From the NCBI GenBank assembly GCA_947373775.1, contig CANBZE010000046.1:1-9397 (forward strand): a DNA stretch of 9,397 nucleotides, written 5' to 3'. The position numbers and the translations under genes were made by a program. The DNA comes from Alphaproteobacteria bacterium. Lineage in GTDB: Bacteria > Pseudomonadota > Alphaproteobacteria > Micropepsales > Micropepsaceae. The notes below the pieces were generated by a model. That model worked only from the letters and a program-made list of their open reading frames with translations, was not told where the DNA came from and made no database searches. Shown piece by piece: positions 6,782 through 9,397 of this stretch; the first letter of the stretch is position 1, and each line of letters begins with the position of its first letter.

Positions 6782-7372
6782 ATGGAAAACGACCGCCTGC
6801 TCGCCATGACCGATGGCGTGATCGCCGTCATCATCACCATCATGGTGCTGGAGCTGAAGGTGCCCGAAGGCGCCAGCTTCGAGGCCCTGCACCATGCCTG
6901 GCCGGTGTTCCTGGCCTATGCCCTCAGCTTCATCTATGTGGCGATCTACTGGAACAACCATCACCATTACTTCCACCTGGTCGGTACGGTGAGCGGGCCG
7001 ATCATGTGGGCCAACTTCAACCTGCTGTTCTGGTTGTCGCTGGTGCCCTTCGCCACTGGCTGGATGGGCGAGCATTCCTTCGCAAGCGTGCCCATCGCCG
7101 TTTATGGCGTATCGCTGTTCATGCCGGCGCTGGCCTGGCGGCTGCTGCAGTCCGTGATCATCCGCGTGCAGGGCACGGCGTCTCCCATGAAGGCCTATGT
7201 CGGACGCGACTCCAAGGGCACAATCTCGCCGGTCATTTACGCAACGGGGATCGGGCTCAGCTTTGTCGCGCCTTGGGCGGCATTGCTCTGCTACGCCGCG
7301 GTGGCGGTGATGTGGCTGATGCCCGACCGGCGGATCGAAAAGCTGGTCGCGAAAGATCAGATGTCGGCGTAG
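6782..7372 (+). CDS. TMEM175/DUF1211-family integral membrane protein
   Basis: 196 residues with about six hydrophobic segments. The first helix [21 protein letters not shown] (5-25) corresponds to the RxxxFSD-containing pore helix of the TMEM175/DUF1211 family, whose characterised bacterial members are potassium channels. Here the FSD signature reads MTD: Asp11 and Arg5 are kept, while Phe and Ser are replaced by Met and Thr. The conserved WNNHHHYF (57-64) after the second helix also fits the family. AAGGGA (6770-6775) is a good Shine-Dalgarno 6 nt before the start. It follows the dipeptidase by 47 bp on the same strand with no clear terminator, so the two are probably co-transcribed. The last 16 bp overlap the 3' end of ilvD on the other strand. 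Channel function is inferred from the family; selectivity with the altered signature is uncertain. Confidence 0.85.
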   Translation: MENDRLLAMTDGVIAVIITIMVLELKVPEGASFEALHHAWPVFLAYALSFIYVAIYWNNHHHYFHLVGTVSGPIMWANFNLLFWLSLVPFATGWMGEHSFASVPIAVYGVSLFMPALAWRLLQSVIIRVQGTASPMKAYVGRDSKGTISPVIYATGIGLSFVAPWAALLCYAAVAVMWLMPDRRIEKLVAKDQMSA

Positions 7373-9072
7373 CAGCGCACTTCCTGGTCAGCGCCGGGCG
7401 TGGTCAGCGCGCCGTCACGCGCCGGGCCGACATTCTTAGCATAGCGCGCCAGCGCGCCGGTCTTGAAGCCGGCCGGCTTGGGCTTGAACGCCTTCTTGCG
7501 CTCCGCCAATTCGGCCTCCGACAGCTCCACGTCCATGGTGCCCATCTCGGCGTCGATCACGATGATGTCGCCATCCTGGATCAGGCCGATGGGGCCCATG
7601 TCGGCGGCTTCGGGACCGACATGGCCGACGCACAATCCACGCGTCGCGCCCGAAAAGCGTCCGTCGGTGACAAGCGCGATATTCTCGACGCCCTGCCCGT
7701 ACAGCGCCGCGGTGGTCGACAGCATCTCGCGCATGCCAGGACCGCCCTTGGGACCTTCCCAGCGGATCACCAGCACATCGCCTTCGCTGTATTGGCGGTT
7801 TTCCACCGCCGCAAAGCAATCTTCCTCGCAATCGAACACCCGCGCCGGGCCGCGATGCTTGACGTGCTTGAGGCCCGCGATCTTGACGATGGCGCCTTCG
7901 GGCGCCAGCGAGCCCTTCAAACCGACCACACCGCCGGTGGGAGCGAGCGCGTTCTTGACCTCGACCATCACCTTCTGGTCGGGATTGAACTTCACGTCTT
8001 TGAGGTTCTCCGCCACCGTCTTGCCGGTGACGGTCATGCAGTCACCATGCAAAAGGCCCGCATCCAGCAGGATGCGCATCAGCATCGGCACCCCGCCGGC
8101 TTCCCACATGTCCTTGGCGACATACTTGCCGCCCGGCTTGAGCGAGGCCAGATACGGCGTCTTCTTGAAGATTTCCGCCACGTCGAACAGGTCGAACTTG
8201 ATGCCCGCCTCGTTCGCCATGGCCGGCAGGTGCAGGCCCGCATTGGTCGAACCACCGGTGGCGGCCACCACCATGGCGGCATTCTCGAACGCCTTGCGGG
8301 TGCAGATATCGCGCGGCCGCAGGTTTTTCGCCAGCAGGTCCATCACCGCTTCGCCGGCCTTCAGCGCAAAGTCATCGCGCGACAGGATCTCGGCAGGCGG
8401 GCCGGACGAATACGGCAGCGCCAGGCCGATGGCCTCGGCCACGCAGGCCATGGTGTTGGCGGTGAACTGGCCGCCGCAGGCGCCGGCGCCAGGACAGGCG
8501 ACCTTTTCCAGTTCGACCAGTTCGGTCTCGGGGATTTTTCCGGCGGAGAATTTGCCCACGCCTTCGAACACGTCCACGACAGTGACGTCCTGGTCATGGA
8601 AGCGGCCCGGCATGATCGAGCCGCCATAAAGGAACACGCCGGGCACGTTCAGGCGCAGCATCGCCATCATCATGCCCGGCAGCGACTTGTCGCAGCCGGC
8701 CAGACCGACCAGCGCGTCATAGCAATGGCCGCGCATGGTCAGTTCGACCGAGTCGGCAATCACTTCGCGCGACACCAAGGACGAGCGCATGCCTTCATGG
8801 CCCATGGCGATGCCGTCGGTGACGGTGATGGTGCAGAATTCGCGCGGCGTGCCGCCGCCGGACTTCACGCCCTTCTTGGCGGACTGGGCCTGGCGCATCA
8901 GGGCAATGTTGCAGGGCGCCGCCTCGTTCCAACAGCTGGCCACGCCGACGAAAGGCTGATGAATCTCCGCTTCCGTCAGGCCCATGGCGTAATAGTAGGA
9001 GCGGTGCGGCGCGCGCTCCGGTCCCTCGGTGACATGGCGGCTGGGCAGCTTCGATTTGTCGAATTTGGACAT
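7357..9072 (-). CDS. ilvD: Dihydroxy-acid dehydratase
   Basis: 571 residues. It dehydrates 2,3-dihydroxy-isovalerate and 2,3-dihydroxy-3-methylvalerate to the 2-keto acids that precede valine, leucine and isoleucine, in the cytoplasm with an Fe-S cluster and Mg2+. The IlvD/Edd signatures are intact: [12 protein letters not shown] (126-137, cluster Cys127 and Lys129) and [13 protein letters not shown] (467-479, catalytic-type Ser474). The other likely cluster cysteines are Cys54 (AAPCN) and Cys199 ([13 protein letters not shown]). The length and the [10 protein letters not shown] segment fit the shorter [2Fe-2S]-type group (plant, cyanobacterial and actinobacterial enzymes) better than the E. 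coli [4Fe-4S] type; this subtype call is by memory of the families. The start at 9072 is set by AGGGA 6 nt upstream; the open frame to 9132 gives a leader unlike the family. It is divergent from katG across a region with two Fur-family-like boxes, and its 3' end overlaps the TMEM175-like gene. Confidence 0.96.
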   Translation of the reverse strand: MSKFDKSKLPSRHVTEGPERAPHRSYYYAMGLTEAEIHQPFVGVASCWNEAAPCNIALMRQAQSAKKGVKSGGGTPREFCTITVTDGIAMGHEGMRSSLVSREVIADSVELTMRGHCYDALVGLAGCDKSLPGMMMAMLRLNVPGVFLYGGSIMPGRFHDQDVTVVDVFEGVGKFSAGKIPETELVELEKVACPGAGACGGQFTANTMACVAEAIGLALPYSSGPPAEILSRDDFALKAGEAVMDLLAKNLRPRDICTRKAFENAAMVVAATGGSTNAGLHLPAMANEAGIKFDLFDVAEIFKKTPYLASLKPGGKYVAKDMWEAGGVPMLMRILLDAGLLHGDCMTVTGKTVAENLKDVKFNPDQKVMVEVKNALAPTGGVVGLKGSLAPEGAIVKIAGLKHVKHRGPARVFDCEEDCFAAVENRQYSEGDVLVIRWEGPKGGPGMREMLSTTAALYGQGVENIALVTDGRFSGATRGLCVGHVGPEAADMGPIGLIQDGDIIVIDAEMGTMDVELSEAELAERKKAFKPKPAGFKTGALARYAKNVGPARDGALTTPGADQEVRCYADI

Positions 9073-9078
9073 AATATT

Positions 9079-9083
9079 TCCCT
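9079..9083 (-). promoter_or_regulatory. Shine-Dalgarno of ilvD
   Basis: AGGGA on the minus strand, 6 nt before the ATG at 9072. It supports this start over the Met codon 60 nt further upstream. Confidence 0.65.
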
Positions 9084-9162
9084 GAGCACGGCGAACGCGC
9101 GGGACTATTGCGCCCCGGGGCCCAACGCTCAAGGCGGTTTTGCGGATAGCGGCTTTGCGTCA

Positions 9163-9185
9163 CAGTTAAGAATAATTCTAAACTG
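9163..9185. promoter_or_regulatory. Fur-superfamily-like operator box 1 (Irr/PerR type), ilvD-katG intergenic
   Basis: A 23-bp near-perfect palindrome centred on A9174, with arms CAGTTAAGAAT and ATTCTAAACTG; 10 of 11 arm positions pair, the exception being 9168/9180. The inner 7-1-7 layout resembles PerR boxes (TTATAAT-N-ATTATAA), and the core TTAAGAA-N3-TTCTAAA resembles the iron control element bound by Irr in alphaproteobacteria. It lies just upstream of the katG -35. On the minus strand it contains TAGAAT facing ilvD, though no matching -35 for ilvD was found. Confidence 0.7.
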
Positions 9186-9187
9186 AC

Positions 9188-9216
9188 TTGATCCGCCCCA
9201 TTTGGCTATTTAGAAT
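9188..9216 (+). promoter_or_regulatory. Sigma70-type promoter of katG
   Basis: TTGATC (9188-9193, four of six matches to TTGACA) and TAGAAT (9211-9216, five of six matches to TATAAT) are separated by exactly 17 bp. The start of transcription would fall near 9223, giving a 5' leader of about 20 nt that includes the Shine-Dalgarno AAGGAG (9229-9234). The -10 hexamer sits inside operator box 2, so a protein bound there should block RNA polymerase. Confidence 0.6.
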
Positions 9217-9226
9217 AATTCCAAAT
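9208..9226. promoter_or_regulatory. Fur-superfamily-like operator box 2, overlapping the katG -10
   Basis: A 19-bp palindrome centred on A9217, with arms ATTTAGAAT and ATTCCAAAT; 8 of 9 arm positions pair, the exception being 9212/9222. It shares the exact core AGAATAATTC with box 1 in the same orientation. The two centres are 43 bp apart, about four helical turns, so both boxes lie on the same face of the DNA. The box covers the katG -10 and the predicted transcription start. Confidence 0.7.
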
Positions 9227-9242
9227 TCAAGGAGAGCCCTCT

Positions 9243-9397
9243 ATGAGCGAGAACAACCAGGCACCGTCCGGCAAATGCCCCGTGATGCACGGCGCACACG
9301 GCCATTCCAACAAGGATTGGTGGCCCCAGACGCTGGATCTGAAGGCTTTGGATCAGCACTCCCCGCGCGCCAATCCGATGGATGCGGGCTTCGACTA
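9243..9397 (+). CDS. katG: Catalase-peroxidase, N-terminal part (cut by window end)
   Basis: Only the first 51 codons and part of the next are present. KatG is a heme enzyme that destroys hydrogen peroxide by catalase and peroxidase reactions, usually in the cytoplasm. The N-terminus is diagnostic: GKCPVMHG, then [20 protein letters not shown] and NPMDAGFD, matching the conserved start of KatG proteins (CPVMHG, DWWPN.L.L..L.QHSP, NPM). AAGGAG lies 8 nt before the ATG. The heme-binding and Met-Tyr-Trp adduct residues are beyond the window, so activity cannot be judged. Upstream is a good promoter with two Fur-family-like boxes, which fits peroxide- or iron-dependent control. Confidence 0.93.
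   Translation, partial: MSENNQAPSGKCPVMHGAHGHSNKDWWPQTLDLKALDQHSPRANPMDAGFD

Noticed and set aside
9112..9121. GCCCCGGGGC palindrome upstream of ilvD as an operator
   Set aside because: A 10-bp G/C palindrome is common by chance in DNA of this composition; no second copy or promoter alignment supports it.
9073..9132. Longer start for ilvD
   Set aside because: The 20 extra residues are unlike the family, and AGGGA is correctly spaced for 9072.
7006..9186. 726-codon open frame on the plus strand
   Set aside because: It lies antisense to ilvD, which has full family signatures. The translation is rich in Arg, His, Gly and Ala with no recognisable domain, as expected for the complement of a GC-rich gene.
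1..9397. Defence system, prophage, CRISPR, transposon or RNA gene
   Set aside because: No direct-repeat array, transposase, integrase, nuclease, helicase or structured-RNA signature was seen on either strand.

Overview
The window is GC-rich, densely coded DNA from what is most likely an alphaproteobacterium. The evidence for this is codon use strongly biased to G/C at third positions, a divergent ilvD/katG pair with Irr/PerR-like operator boxes, an exported COG4798-type methyltransferase and a Tat-exported M19 dipeptidase. The lineage is inferred from gene content only. I see no rRNA, tRNA, CRISPR array, insertion sequence or phage gene. The window holds eight complete protein genes and two genes cut by its ends.

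Left block (2-2729, plus strand): three genes joined by two ATGA stop/start overlaps. The first, cut at the window edge, joins the C-terminal part of a CofD/YvcK-like domain to a divergent family 2 glycosyltransferase-like domain. It is followed by a GlmU-N-terminus-like sugar-1-phosphate nucleotidyltransferase and an extended-SDR sugar epimerase/dehydratase. Together they look like a small pathway that activates, modifies and transfers a sugar. I do not recognise the product, and this is the best candidate here for an undescribed system.

Middle block (2726-5386, minus strand): a putative operon read right to left. It encodes an exported CE4 polysaccharide deacetylase, an exported SAM-methyltransferase-fold protein and a ten-TM EamA/DMT transporter. 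Diverging from it across a 127-bp gap is a plus-strand pair: a Tat-exported M19 (renal-type) dipeptidase and a six-TM TMEM175/DUF1211-like protein. Three of these five proteins carry export signals and the other two are membrane proteins, so the block has an envelope theme.

Right block (7357-9397): ilvD (dihydroxy-acid dehydratase, branched-chain amino acid synthesis) on the minus strand is divergent from katG (catalase-peroxidase, first 51 codons and part of the next) on the plus strand. Their 170-bp intergenic region carries two near-identical Fur-superfamily-like palindromes with centres 43 bp apart. One covers the -10 of a good sigma70-type katG promoter. This suggests peroxide- or iron-responsive control of katG and possibly of the Fe-S enzyme IlvD.

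Both convergent gene junctions (epimerase/EamA and TMEM175-like/ilvD) overlap at their stop codons, leaving no room for an intergenic terminator. No gene-free stretch exceeds 170 bp.
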